From the NCBI GenBank assembly GCA_019054805.1, contig JAHQIY010000019.1, positions 464,001 through 528,000 on the forward strand: DNA of 64,000 nucleotides, written 5' to 3'. The position numbers and the translations under genes were made by a program. Shown here in pieces: positions 12,301 to 23,905 of the stretch; within the stretch, counting starts at the first letter, position 1; every line of letters starts with the position of its first letter. Below the pieces are notes generated by a model that did not search any database, was not told the DNA's origin, and worked only from the letters and a program-made list of their open reading frames with translations. Source of the stretch: Brachionus manjavacas (lineage: Eukaryota; Rotifera; Eurotatoria; Ploima; Brachionidae).

Positions 12301-15300
12301 ACTTGTTTAATTGATAAGTTAAAAATTGGTCAATTTTAATGTTTGACTTGTACTAATGAAAATTTTGATTTTTTTGTTAAAAAAATCGATGAGCCAATTT
12401 ATTATTCTTGTCTTTTTTATATAAATTTAATTTTTTGTAAAAAAAATTTGCTTTTTTTATATAATAAAGAGAAAATTTTCATAAATTTATTTTTAAATTA
12501 ATTATTTATTATTTTTTTCTTGAAGTAAGTTAGGAGGGAAAAACTCAAAAAATTCTCGAGACGTTCATTAAAATCAAATATTATTTAGAATCTGTTTAAT
12601 TAATTTTTTTCATTTAAAGTTATTTTTTAAAAAGGATAATAGCTTTTGGTAAAAATTTAATTACCTTTAAAAATGAACTCAAATAAAGCCGATTAGTAAC
12701 AAACTTGAATTTTTGTCTAATGAAAAACTAATTAAACCCAAGATTGGAAAAGTGTTAAGTATTCTTCAGCAAAAAAAATCCAAAAAATTCTTAAATATTT
12801 GATTTTGCTATAATTTTAGGCGAACAACATAAAAAAAAAATTTTTATTTTATTGAAATTTCTGAGAAAAAATTTGCCTACCTGTGTTACAATTCCATGAA
12901 CAAAATTTAAAATCGAAAAAGCGTAATTTTCCAGAAATAATTTATCATCTAAAAATTTCATGAGGTCATTCAGAATTAGGGAGCGATTGATCAGCAACAG
13001 AATGACCGAGTCAGTATACTCGGGACTAGTGTTATCTACCAAATTGTCAATTAAAAAATCCGTAGAATTGTTAAGCTCAATTGACTCCCTATTAAAATAT
13101 TCGTCCTGGTCTGTTTCGGTCTTGCTGAATCGATCTGTCTGTTCATTTTCATAAATTTTAAGCTCAATGTGGTTACCAGTTATTTCAAAGTCGTACTGAC
13201 TTATGCTCTTGGTCAAATTTTTGATCAAACTTGTCCGCATGTCCTCTTGGCTCTTGACCAAACGGATCCAATTGCACAAATCAAACCATTGGCTCGAGTG
13301 GCGCAGCCGATGTGAGTCGAATATCTGCAGTACTTTGTAGCTAGTTAGCAGCTTGTGAAGGTTTCGAAGGTCGAATGACATGTACAAATGGTAAATTAGC
13401 TCGTGGACATGGTCGAGCACATCTTGGGATATTTGTTCATTGTTTGGTGCAATTGAAGACTCTATCCGACTGCTTAAATCAAAGTTGGATTTGGTCAAGC
13501 GATGCTCAAGTATGTCTGTTATTAACAAATTGTGAATTTCTTTTTGTTTTGAGCTTATGTTTTGTTTAAACAGTGCTGCTGATTCTTCATTTTTTTGATC
13601 TATATTCACGCTAAAGCCATCTTGAAAATTTAATAATTAAATTTTAATTTTAATTTTAGTGATTTTTTTTGGCATTTTTTTATACACTTTTCTAAAAATA
13701 AAAAACATCTTAAAATAGTTCACTTGATCAATACAGTAATGATTTGACACGTGGATTTTACGTAAATTTTCGTAAATTTACTTTGACCAAAAAAATGGCC
13801 GAATTTTTGTAAATTTTGGTAAATTTTCATTCAAAAAAATTTCAGAGTTTCGATGGCTTTTTTTAACAAAAAGAAAATTTACGAAAATTTACGTAAATTT
13901 TGACTTTTTTACTTGTAAAAAAGCATACATTAATCATTTAAAAAAAGTATTTTTTTTTCAAATATGATAAAAAAAATAAAGTAATAATAATTAAGGGAAT
14001 AAGAATCTTGATAAAAAAAATGGAGATTGGTCAAACTGCTTGGTCAAACAATGTCTTAAAAGTTCGCGCGATGCAAAACTTCCACACTATCTCCAGATAT
14101 GGATTTCGAACTCATTTTTGGATTCTACGTATATGAAAACCTAGGTTTAGCCAAAATTTTAGGGGGGGCCAAAAAATTTTTTTTCTGGCTAGGGGGGGTC
14201 TGAATCTTTACAGACTTATATAAAGTATATCTTTTTTAAGCTTTTTTATCTCAGAATTTAATCAATCGAATCTACTCGATCGACACATTTTCTGATAGAG
14301 AATTTCTGAGCTGACTATCTTGAAAAAAAAAAATTGGAAATTTTTTCGGAAAAAATCGGAAAAATTTTGACATTTTTTAACTTTTTCGGGATCTACTTTT
14401 TTGCAAACCCATTAACCTATATATTTTTATACAAATTCTGAACAAAAAGATGGTTTTACTTTTTTTATTTATTCAGTTTAAAAATTTTTTAACTAAATAA
14501 AAATAAATTCTATATTGTAAATTAATATTGTAAAGATTCAGAACCCCCTAGCCAAAAAAAAAATTTTTGACCCCCCCTAAAATTTTGGCTAAACCTAGGT
14601 TTTCATATACGTAGAATCCAAAAATGAGTTCGAAATCCATATCTGGAGATAGTGTGGAAGTTTTGCATTGCGTGAACTTTAAAAAGCATTTTTTCATGAA
14701 ATAAAATTAATTTACAAAAATTTACCATTTTTTATAAGTAAAAAAGTCAAAATTTACGTAAATTTTCTTTTTGTCAAAAAAAGCCATCGAAACTCTGAAA
14801 TTTTTTTGGATGAAAATTTACAAAAATTCGGCCATTTTTTTGGTCAAAGTGTCACGCCAATAAATGGATGACACAAGCAAGGATAAATAAACAGACAGTT
14901 TTATTTCACTTGCCAGTTAGTAGAATATATATTATATATCTGCTTTGGTAGCTGGCTCATACATTTATTTATATTAAATATTATTAAAAATTTAAACAAA
15001 TAAATAAAGTTTTAGCAATCAACTTTTAATATTTAAAAGCGACATCTTTTTAAATATTATAAAGTTACTTTGTTTTCAAGATAAAAAGTAAATTTACGTA
15101 AAATCCACGTATCAAATCATTACTGTAATTGAAAATTTTACATTTTTATAATCATATTTTTAGATTTTTTTATTTATTGTATTTATTTGTTTGTCTGTTC
15201 CGAGCTAATGCTCCATCAGAATAAAAAAATACAAAAAATATATATTGAAACGATATATTGAAATAGCTGAGGGTTATTTGATGATACATGTTTAAATATT

Positions 15301-18300
15301 TGAGTTATTTAGATTTTTTGACTAGGGAGAAGTTTTTACATGAGTCTAAAAAAAATTTTATTGCTAAAAATTCTGAATAAAATAAAAAATTAATATTCAA
15401 TTTACTAGAATTATTATTTAATTTTTTAAATTAAATATTAATTCTAGTAAAAATAAATAATGAGTTAACTTGGTAACTAACTCATTTTATTAATTAATTC
15501 CTGTAAAAATTCCACCCAACTTTCCATTCAATTTTTATTTTACATTTTGATTACTAAATGTTTTAAGTTATCTTTAAGCTTCTGAAATTTTGCACATAAA
15601 ATCTCAATTATTTTAAATATCTTTTAACTTAAACCTTTGATTTGTTCAAAATTTGAAACCGAAAGCTGTAGTTGGTTCTATTTTGAAGCCGGTCTACCAG
15701 CCCTCATCATCAAACTGATCTTGTAGAAAAAGTCTTAGAAATCAACTCATTGAAGTCAGAAATTGTGATAAAACAAGGGAAATTTAAAGAAAACGATAAT
15801 CCAAAGAGAGATGAAGAGCTACTTTACGACTTAAATAAATATTTTTATAAATTAGTTAACTTTTCAGAACAGATTGGACCCTTGGTTGAGATTTGAGCTG
15901 ATGACTTGATTTCTAAGATGGAAGGCATGGGAAGTGGTGCCTGGACTTAAACTAGGTGTCATATTTTAGTGCATGCACTTCTATGAAAGGGTATAAGGTA
16001 ACAAAAAAATTTAATTTTTTTATCTTACCTAAAAGCAACGCTTGAACAGCCTCTTTAAAATAAACATGTGAAAAATGAATGACGCCATTTAATCCCTCGT
16101 GCAAAAAGCTTCCAAACTGCATTCTAAAAGCGCTCCAATGCATCTCAGTAATGGCCAGCAGGTCCACATAGCCCAGTCTATTCAACAGCCTCAAAATAGT
16201 CTCTTTATTAAGCCCGTTGAAGGATAAAGCAATGAAACATAGAGTAGCACCAATCCATCCGGGGTTATCCAGCGACAACGGCACACTATCATCCACTGAC
16301 CAGTTATTTTTTCTCAAGTATCTTTTTAGAATTTTTTGGATCATTTCTCTGATGGTGGCCACGTCCTCGAAGTACGAGTTCATTATGTTGACGGAGTTGT
16401 TTAGCAGGGAAGAGGCGGATGATCTTGACGTCACTATTTCATGTCCTTCTATCAAACTGTCATCCACACTGCTTGCCGACAGACTGCTCAATCGGCTCAA
16501 GTGGACCGGGTGATTTTTGAATATCTCCTTGTCAAACGAGAATATTTCCTGGGCAATCAGTGACAGATAGAGCGGGTTGGCCACATGCTCCGATGTTCTC
16601 AGCTCGCTGAATATGCTCAGAAATTTTGTGTACAAAACATTTAGCTTGGTGTCCTCTGTGGCGCCCAGATACTTTCTAAAAAACTTGCCATAATCACACT
16701 CATTGTCCAACAAGCTTAGGCTTTGGAACAAACAGTCGTTGCGCTTGGTCAGCTCGCGGTAAAATTCGCTTGAGTCGCGTACACTAAATATGAACTTGCA
16801 TTCAGCTTCGTCTATTTTTTGCGGCAGCCATTGACTAACAGGCAAGCTCATCTTTGCGTTCAGCTCACTCAGTCCATCTATGAATATGCTAGCAGGTCCT
16901 AGGAGCAGCGCTGCGTTGAATTGCTCAATAATTGACTTTTGGTCAAACAACTCGGAGTCAAGACTGGACAACGAGTCTTTGTTTAAATATTTGGCTCTTA
17001 GTTTAGATGTAATATTTACCAGTGTGTTTATTAGGTGGTCGTGTGGCTCTAGGAAATAGAAAAGGCAAAATGGTGCGTACTGACTTGTCTGATTGGTGTT
17101 GATCACGTATTTTTGATAGAGACTGGCCATGAAGGTTGTTTTGCCGTGGCCGCGCGGTCCTGATACCACATAGATTTGTTTCTGCTTTGCAACTGGTGCT
17201 GGTGTGAACGAACTGGACAAGTTCAGATGTCTTAGCTTGAGAATTTCCAGAAAGTCCTCTTTTTCGTCTTCCAGGTCGGCGTCAAAGCTGTACATGTTGA
17301 AATCTTCCATAGTTTCGTTCTTGAATTCTTGTGACGCTTCCAGTTTGAAGCTGACGCTGGTCAATTGACGCGGCTTCACAAATGTATCCACCGATTTGGC
17401 CAAATTGAGAAAATTGTCTGTGAACACCGCATTGTTTAGCTTGTTAAATACCAAAGTTTCGGTTCTTAACAAACTTCTTGTTTTCAAAAAATCTGAACTT
17501 ATACTTAAAAAGACTAAATATTCACTTAAAAACTGTTCATACCATTAAAAGGACATTCATTCTTTTACCAAAAAAAACTCGGAGCTGATTAAATGGCGAA
17601 TGTCCTTCTGAATTGCCCAAGGACTAGTCGCTAAATTTTTTTTGAAAAAAAATAAAAATTAAAATATTTTTAATTTTTTTTTTTTTAATTTTAAGAATTT
17701 AAAAGGGAAAAATTGTTTTAATATAGAAACCTAAAGTAGACCAAATTTTCTATATGAAACTATAGAAAAAATGAATCTAATTAATATTTGAAACAAAAAA
17801 TTGATCTATAGCTTTACCTTTTCTTTAAGAAATATTCAAATTAAATTTTTTTAAATTGAAACTGGTTTTATTTTTTTAATTACTGATTATTGAATATATT
17901 TTTAATAAAAAATCATTATACCAACTAATAGAGAATCTAGTGAAGACTTCAAAATCAAATTTTATTTAAAAAAATATTCGGTATATTGAAGTTAATGATC
18001 AATTCGAAATATCATTTCAATTCAAAGGGTCTATCTTTTAATATTATTGAGATTATAATTTTAATATAACATGCTTCACATGTTATGGAGATTTAAAATA
18101 AAAAATAATTAGAAAAAAAATTTTCAACATATTTTAAATATAAATTTAGCAAATAATTTTTGTAAAGTAAATTTTTAAATTTTTTGTTTCAAAAGTTTTT
18201 GTTTCTAGCATTCAAAATTAAATTTAAAAACCAGATTAAAAAATTAAATTACAAATTTAGAAATATGGTTTATGATAAATTTATTTTTAGAAAATTTACT

Positions 18301-21300
18301 AAAATTAAAGTAATTATACGTAGATTCACATATAAATTCAAATCGCCAAAAAAATTCGTTTTGCTGAATTCTTAAGTTTTTTTTTTTTTTAATTTTCAAA
18401 ATGAAAAATATGAAAATTATTGTAAATATATCAGATTTTTTTTAATATAATATAAAACATTTATACGAGCACTCTAAATAAATCATAAGATTTAATGAAA
18501 AAATGGATCCATTAAAAAATAAATTTATTTTTTATTTTTATTTAATCAATATTTACAAATTTGACAAACTAATTCCAAACAAACTTAAATGAAAGTCACC
18601 AAAAAAAAGTCCGAACAAGTCTGATTCAAATCATGACTTATTATTAAATGACTTAGACGACTAAAATTCTTTAAGTCCAAGACTTTAACTTGCTTGTAGA
18701 AATTTAAAAAGTACAAGATGACAAGTAATGAATTTTTTTTTCAAGTCTTTAAAGTTTTTTGATGTAAACAAGCATCTTTAAAGGCACAAAATTATTGTAA
18801 ATTAAAATGGATTTCACACATTAGTTAATTTTTAAACAATAAAACTTTAGATAGGTAAACTCAATACAATAAAATTTTTAGGAGTTGTAAAAAATTCATT
18901 ACAACTCATCTTTAGGTAAAATTTCTACATTTTAATAGTAATAAATTTTCAATCCGCTTAAAACAATTCTTTTAAAGAAAAGACGAGTTAAAATTTGGAT
19001 AAGTATTAGTTTTTGAATAAAGGTCTGAAAATAATAAAATAAAATGTAAAATCTGAAAGACTTTTTCAATTTAATTTTAGGATTAAAATATTTTCCATTA
19101 AATTTTTTTGTTTAATTTTTAATTTTTAATTCTCAAAGGCCAAAATTATTTTGTACTTAAATAAAATATGCTTTTAAGGCAATATCAACAACCATATTTA
19201 AAAAAAAAGCTACTGAATGTAGGATTAAATATTTTTTATCATTTTTGTTTTGAAATGTCTTCTTTTTTAAATGAAAGTCATCTTTCGAGCAAGAATTGGT
19301 ACATTTCTATATAAAATCATGTTGCATAGTTTGTTGGTCCAATTTTCTGATTTGAATTTGTCTTTTTTTTTAAGAGTTGTCTCTTCTCTGCCATTCAATC
19401 TAATCCAAATCGTTCCATTCTTCATTATCTGAGTCATATTCAGTATTAGGTTGATTAGATGTTTCCGTTTCTTCTTCAAAATCATCATTTTCCTCATAGG
19501 TAATTATCATTTTCTTCGAGGCATGGTTCAAAAAATTACTATTTGTTGGAAGTATTGAAATTAAATTTCTTAAATTTGTTTTACAAATAAAAAGACAATA
19601 TGCTTGGAGAGTCTAAAAAAAACCCTCCTCGGCCTTAACGCATACATTCTTTTTTAGCATGAAAATAAAAATATTCTGTATTCAAATTAATTAATTACAG
19701 TATTTGAATAATTTTAATTTTTATGGAAAAATAATTATCAATAAAATACAAACAACCGAGGCGACGATCGTCTAAAAAAATGCTAAATCTCAAAAAAACG
19801 TCTCGTACAACGAGTCTGTTAAATGCACTAGGGCTAGAAAAGACGGAAAATAAACTAGGTCCCATTTTTTATTTGACAAGATTTTGATTAAATTTAGCCT
19901 TGAATTGCAACGTTCTTTAATTTCTTCTATCATTGACGAAAAGGTTAATTTAGATTCGAATTTAATTTCTAAGAACTTAATTTCTTTTAAGTTTACGATT
20001 CTATTCCCATAAATCCTTAACTCAAACTCAGAATTTTCTTTATTGTTTTTACTAAAAATCATTGAGCAAGATTTTTCTACCGAAATCTTCATTTTCTACT
20101 TGAAAAGCCACTTTTCTAATTCAACTAAGTACTTATTCATTTTACTTTCTAGATTTCCATTTTTTTTTTAAATAAAACAAGTGACAAGATCGTCTGCAAA
20201 GGGAAGTGAATATTCATTTTTAGATTTATTTCTTTTAGGAATATCATTAATAAATATACTAAATAATAAAGGACTAATAACTGATCCTTGAGGAACGCCA
20301 GCAGATATTTTGAATTCATCACTAATGTGATCATTTATATTTACCTTAAATGTTCTACAACTAAGAAATGATTTAATCCAATAAATTAAATAGGCAGGTA
20401 TATTTATCATCATAAGCTTATAAATTATACCTTCATGCCAAACCTTGTCGAAAGCTTTGGAAATGTCAAAAAATAAGCAACATACTTTTTTCTTTCTATT
20501 AAATGATTCGACAACTTTTTGGATAAGGAAAACTAAATTATCTGCTGTTCTTCGATATTTTCTAAAACCAGATTGTTCCTTGATTAGCAACGAATTTTTC
20601 TCCAAGAAATCATATAATCTTAAAAAAATAATACGTTCAAGCAGTTTACCCAGACAAGTAGGTAATACTAATTGGTCGATAATTAGAAGGGTCTTGTGTA
20701 GGAGAAGATTTCTTAGGTATCATTGTGATATTGGCTCTTTTCCAAGCTTTAGGAACTGTACCTTCTTTGAGACTAAGGCTGAAAAGATCTATTATCTCAT
20801 TTAATGAATTTATAGGTAGATTTTTTAACATTAGATTCATTTTTTCTAGATGATCTTTACAGATCTTTTTAAAATTGATTGAATCAATAATTTTAATTGA
20901 TTTGAATAGCAAATTTTTTTTCTGAGAAATTCGTTTATTCGAAAGCAATCCTTCAATTATCAACAACATATTTAGGATGAAAAGTAAAGCGGTTTTTTTT
21001 AAGATTCTAAGAAAGGGATAAGAAATTTATTAAATGAAAACTAATTGTTTGATTAAAAGTAAAGCTGTTTAATTGTTTGTAAAAGTAAAGCTACTGTTTA
21101 TAGATTCAAATAAGATTTGTCGAATCAAGATTTATTGAATATCCAACTTCATTGTGTAATTGCTACCTTACAATTTCTTCTCTTTTTCCTGAACAATCAA
21201 TTTTTTAAAAATATGTATTCTTTAACTCTCTAGTTTAATTTCATTAATTTTCCTCTATTTTAAACCATTTTAATTTTTTTAATTTTTATTCTATCTTATT

Positions 21301-23386
21301 TAACTTTATTTTATTTTGATTTTTTTTTTAATCTGGAGGAGCCTTTGCTCGGTACAGAAAACAAATAAATAAATCAACAAAAAAAACGATAAAAATAAAA
21401 AAAAATTTGCTTGGGTCATTTATGACCCAGTTTTCGACGGATAAGGGTTAAAGGAAAATTGGCCTTCATCAAAAGAGTTTTAAATAATAACTTGACATTA
21501 AGCGTCCTAAGAGAAATGGAAAAAATTTCAATCAAACAAAAGACCTAAGTAAAAAATCAATAGTAAAAGAGGTGTTTGATTACTTGGAAAAAGAAGAGAT
21601 AAGCCTTGGTGACTTAATTCAGCTGGCGAAAATAAAATCAAAAAAAAAAAAAAGATATTGAACCGAATGGAATAACAGATTCAATTAAAATATGCATAGA
21701 AAATACATGAAATGATGTAAACAGAAAGGGAATCGAAGGGATAGTCCACCCGACTCTGATATTTCTTATATGTTTAGTGTGAAATTCATGTGTGAAATCA
21801 AAGTTAAGTGAGAAGATAAGATAAAACCAATATAATTGACCAATATTAACCAAAAAATATTGAAAAAGTTAATTATGTATAAAATATAATTTCAAAATAT
21901 TTTATGTAAGACAATTGAAAGCAAAATATTTTTTCTGTTATAATCCATATCTCGTGCAAGAAAGTTGAAATCATCCGAAATAAGACTTTAACTATCAGCT
22001 TATTATATTTTAACTTATTTTAATTTTTCTTGTATTTTTTCTTTACATTTTTAATTTTATTTTTTTAATCTGAAGGAACTTTAGCTCGACACAGATAAAA
22101 CAAATAAATAAATAATAATTTTTAAATTTGAATTTTTTTTAATCTTTTCACACCTAAAGGGATAAATTTTAGATGAGGTCATGCTGAATTTTTAATGAAC
22201 CTTTCGTAGTATCCATAAAAGGTACGCTAATCTTTTCTCTAGAAGGTGTTATTCCAAATGTGGACTGTCCCCCATGAACCAACAGAAAGATGCTGGTAGA
22301 GATGATCCTACTAGATCTTTGTAGGAAATGAAAAAAAAATACTTTATGAAAGTCAATCGACGTTGGTTTTATTGTTTGATTGTATTTTCAATAGAATAAC
22401 GAAAAAACGTAAAAAAAAGAAAAACTGAATATTAAGTCGGAGAATTATAAGATTAATTAACGTTTTTTTCAATAATTATTTAGGAACTATTTTCCTTTTC
22501 TCTTTTTTTACTTTGCTTCCCCTTTTAGGCGTTTAACGAAATAAATAAATAAAAATAAAAAAAATTATTAGCTATTTTTTGATGTTAACCCTTGAAGATC
22601 TTTAGCTATTTAGTAAGTAAAAAGCTGACATTTTTTCAGGTAAAAAAAATGTCCAAAATTGAATGTCCTTTTTTGAACAAAAATAAATAAATTCTTACCT
22701 CTTATTATTTCTATAAAATCGTCATAAATCAAATCATTTAACTGCTCGAGCGATTTATAGTATTTTATAATTAGTCCCTTTTTGGCCAATTTCATCTTAA
22801 GATGCTTGATTTTAGCGTCACATAGATCACTTTCGGCTTCGTGCTTTCTAAGCTCAGCTTTTCGTTTATCAATTGGCACATGCGAGTACAAGTCTTCGAA
22901 GTACTCGAATTGTCTGAAATAGAATCTGTAAAACGGATGCGCTCTAGAGTCATGCAAGGCTTGATTGATCTGGTGTTCTAGCAGGCCGTCGTTGAATGTT
23001 TGCTCGTTGATTACAGAGCTAAATCCGGTTTGGGCAGCGATTACATAATTTTTTTCCAGCCAGTTCATGTCGAGTCGAACGGAAGAATCGCTGAACAGGA
23101 GTGTGTTTGCCTGAGAGTCGGTCAAATGGGGTCCGTACTGGTGGCCCAGAAGACCAATAAAAAATGGAGAGCTTTTTCTGATAGCAGTCAGTAGGAGTCT
23201 GAGCAGACCCCCGCTGCGGACCAGGTCGTTTGACTCGGTCCAGTCTATTAGCACAGGGTCAAAGTTGACATTGAGTCGAATCAGCCGCTCTCTCAGCTTG
23301 GGGAATGTAATCTCGCGCAGAAAGTTTATTTCGTCCCTGAACTCGTCCTGATTGCAACAAACATAGGGGTTTATGTTCGAAAACAT
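6376..23386 (-). CDS. TTC41: DUF4062-like / NACHT / TPR protein (TTC41- or NPHP3-type)
   Basis: Six exons on the minus strand: 22699-23386, 16029-17492, 12881-13620, 9991-10541, 7452-7649 and 6376-7402. They sum to 4,668 nt (1,555 residues plus stop), with exon-end phases 1, 1, 0, 2, 2 all matching and donors GTAAGA, GTAAGA, GTAGGC, GTAAGT and GTAAAA. Exon 1 encodes a DUF4062-like start (N-P-Y-V-C-C then F-R-D-E, and P-F-F-I-G-L-L-G-x-Q-Y-G). Exon 2 holds the NACHT NTPase: Walker A G-P-R-G-H-G-K-T-T at about residues 341-349 and Walker B I-F-I-D-G-L at about 432-437. Exons 4-6 have degenerate TPR-like helices, and the C-terminal 250 residues are polar and probably disordered. This domain order is that of TTC41/NPHP3-like signalling scaffolds; the role is unknown and the symbol is only a best guess. 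Start: the first ATG of exon 1. An AATAAA (6331-6336) lies about 40 nt past the stop. Introns 1-4 are large and full of transposons. Confidence 0.85.
7830..8123. mobile_element. palindromic TA-flanked MITE
   Basis: A 294-bp near-perfect palindrome in an intron of the NACHT/TPR gene. Both ends read inward as CAGTACAAAAAGT and are flanked by TA dinucleotides at 7828-7829 and 8124-8125, the Tc1/mariner-type target duplication. The arms include paired copies of TACCAAGCTCTGC. It has no coding capacity, and as RNA it would fold into one long hairpin. Confidence 0.85.
8124..9990. other. intron, A+T-rich with transposon relics
   Basis: Remainder of the 2,341-nt intron between exons 4 and 5 of the NACHT/TPR gene. 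It is mostly low-complexity A+T. A stretch near 8877-9015 (GTTCGCGCG, then CACTATCT, then a CCCCCCT run) resembles the inner arm of the foldback element at 13734-15125 and is probably a relic of that family. No gene seen. Confidence 0.5.
10763..11458. mobile_element. foldback MITE, TA-flanked
   Basis: A 696-bp element in the intron between exons 3 and 4 of the NACHT/TPR gene. The ends are inverted versions of CAGTACTGCTATAATTTT (right end CAGTCCTGCTATGATTTT) flanked by TA at 10761-10762 and 11459-11460. Inner arms pair over a G-A-A-T-T-C-A-G-G/C-C-T-G-A-A-T-T-C block and over ACGTAA/TTACGT-rich sequence. It has no coding capacity. Confidence 0.75.
11459..12880. other. A+T-rich intron sequence
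   Basis: Rest of the intron between exons 3 and 4 of the NACHT/TPR gene. It is low-complexity A+T DNA in which I recognise no gene or defined element. Confidence 0.5.
13734..15125. mobile_element. large foldback element, TA-flanked, with an insertion
   Basis: A 1,392-bp inverted-repeat element in the intron between exons 2 and 3 of the NACHT/TPR gene. The ends read inward as CAGTAATGATTTGA with TA at 13732-13733 and 15126-15127. The left arm (13734 to about 14210) pairs with the right arm (about 14545-15125), including long stretches around TACGTAAATTT and CCTAGGTTTTCATATACG. The right arm is split by about 234 bp (14851-15084) absent from the left arm. The CAGTA start and TA flanks link it to the smaller elements at 7830 and 10763. 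Confidence 0.85.
14851..15084. mobile_element. unclassified insertion inside foldback element
   Basis: This segment interrupts the right arm of the surrounding foldback element and is absent from the paired left arm. AAAGT is present at both edges (14846-14850 and 15085-15089), consistent with a 5-bp target duplication. It starts GTCACGCC after a T, which resembles the start of some Ty3-type LTRs, but the right end lacks a clear CA, so a solo LTR is only a guess. Confidence 0.5.
15128..16028. other. intron remainder with LINE-tail hairpin and a short open stretch
   Basis: Intron DNA between the foldback element and exon 2 of the NACHT/TPR gene. Near 15196-15222 it has a minus-strand copy of the LINE 3' hairpin motif (GAGCTAATGCTC). 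On the plus strand about 15684-15896 is open and ends at a stop, with charged, helix-like composition and no ATG at its start; I do not recognise the product. Confidence 0.4.
17493..19266. other. first intron, A+T-rich part
   Basis: Left part of the 5.2-kb first intron of the NACHT/TPR gene. Low-complexity A+T DNA. The segment at about 18055-18260 is a diverged direct copy of 29345-29540, so it is a dispersed repeat. No gene seen. Confidence 0.45.
19380..21447 (-). mobile_element. piggyBac-like relic interrupted by a LINE
   Basis: The right edge is TTAA (21448-21451) with inward sequence CCCTTATCCGTCG and then an inner palindrome TGGGTCATAAATGACCCA. On the minus strand near 19400-19500 is an acidic stretch (E-E-N-D-D-F-E-E-E-T-E-T-S, then D-S-D-N-E-E-W) like the N-terminus of piggyBac-type transposases. 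No catalytic core was found, and a LINE occupies much of the middle. The left end was not located, so the start coordinate is the limit of recognisable sequence. Confidence 0.5.
19790..20969 (-). mobile_element. LINE reverse transcriptase, broken
   Basis: A minus-strand non-LTR reverse transcriptase in three shifted frames: 20646-20969 (fingers, with A-N-I-T-M-I-P-K-K and N-Y-R-P-I-S-I-T), 20168-20605 (palm, with F-D-I-S-K-A-F-D-K-V-W, G-V-P-Q-G-S-V-I-S-P and F-A-D-D) and 19790-20092 (thumb and C-terminal part). It lies in the first intron of the NACHT/TPR gene on the same strand. It is not functional. It is related to the copies at 24716-26545 and 48875-49672. Confidence 0.85.
21452..22698. 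other. first intron, right part, with LINE-tail copy
   Basis: Intron DNA just 3' of exon 1. A plus-strand copy of the LINE 3' hairpin tail lies at about 22068-22112 (GAACTTTAGCTC, then CAAATAAATAAATAA). Another copy sits just left of this block at about 21331-21372. No gene seen. Confidence 0.5.
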
Positions 23387-23421
23387 GTTGGGTATGGATT
23401 TAAAAAAAAAAGGAGTTATAG

Positions 23422-23905
23422 GATTTAATTTTTTTATTAGGTAAAATTGAAAATTAAAAGTAAAAACTCGGTTGTCATGGAAACCGTATTTTATGAAAAA
23501 TATTTACACTAGATTGTCGACTTTTCTAATACTGGATTATGATTAATTGAATTTGATGCCAGACTCAAAAATGAATTGTTCGCTTGCATGAATAAATTCT
23601 TTTCGAAAATAGAATTTTGTTAATTAAATTAGTTATTTTCAGAATGTAAAGCTACCTGTAAAGAGCTGTTTATTGACATAGTCGATGAGCTAAACGACTG
23701 TTCACCGCTAGAAGAGCGATGTTTGTTTACACACCAAATACTAGCAGCGAATACTTAAAATGGATTAGAGGTCTTACATGTGCGCAAGTCTAATATTAAG
23801 GTATTACTTGTGAATGTAAATAACAGGATTGCCACTGCTAGAAAAATAAACAACAAGCTTTTGTTTGAGAGCTTTGTGCTCGAGCATTTGAATAGCATCT
23901 TGAAC
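23422..23905 (-). pseudogene. partial duplicate of usherin-like 3' end
   Basis: About 480 bp closely matching 50883-51347, the 3' end of the usherin-like gene. It contains the membrane-span half of exon D, the exon E equivalent, the last exon with its stop (23509-23511), both short introns and the AATAAA signal. The last exon encodes the same 29 residues, including the K-S-T-I end, with one synonymous change. The exon E copy differs at three residues (K to N, Y to H, L to M). An 8-bp insertion before the exon D donor shifts the splice phase, and no upstream fibronectin exon is present, so it is probably not functional. Retained introns show a DNA-level duplication. It ends 122 bp upstream of the NACHT/TPR start codon, on the same strand. 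Confidence 0.85.

Noticed and set aside
18184-18375. 63-residue plus-strand frame
   Set aside because: Low-complexity Lys/Phe-rich translation of A+T-rich repeat DNA; part of a dispersed repeat also found near 29460.
23422-23905. Retroposed (cDNA) origin for the usherin tail copy
   Set aside because: Both introns are retained and no poly(A) run follows the copied poly(A) signal.
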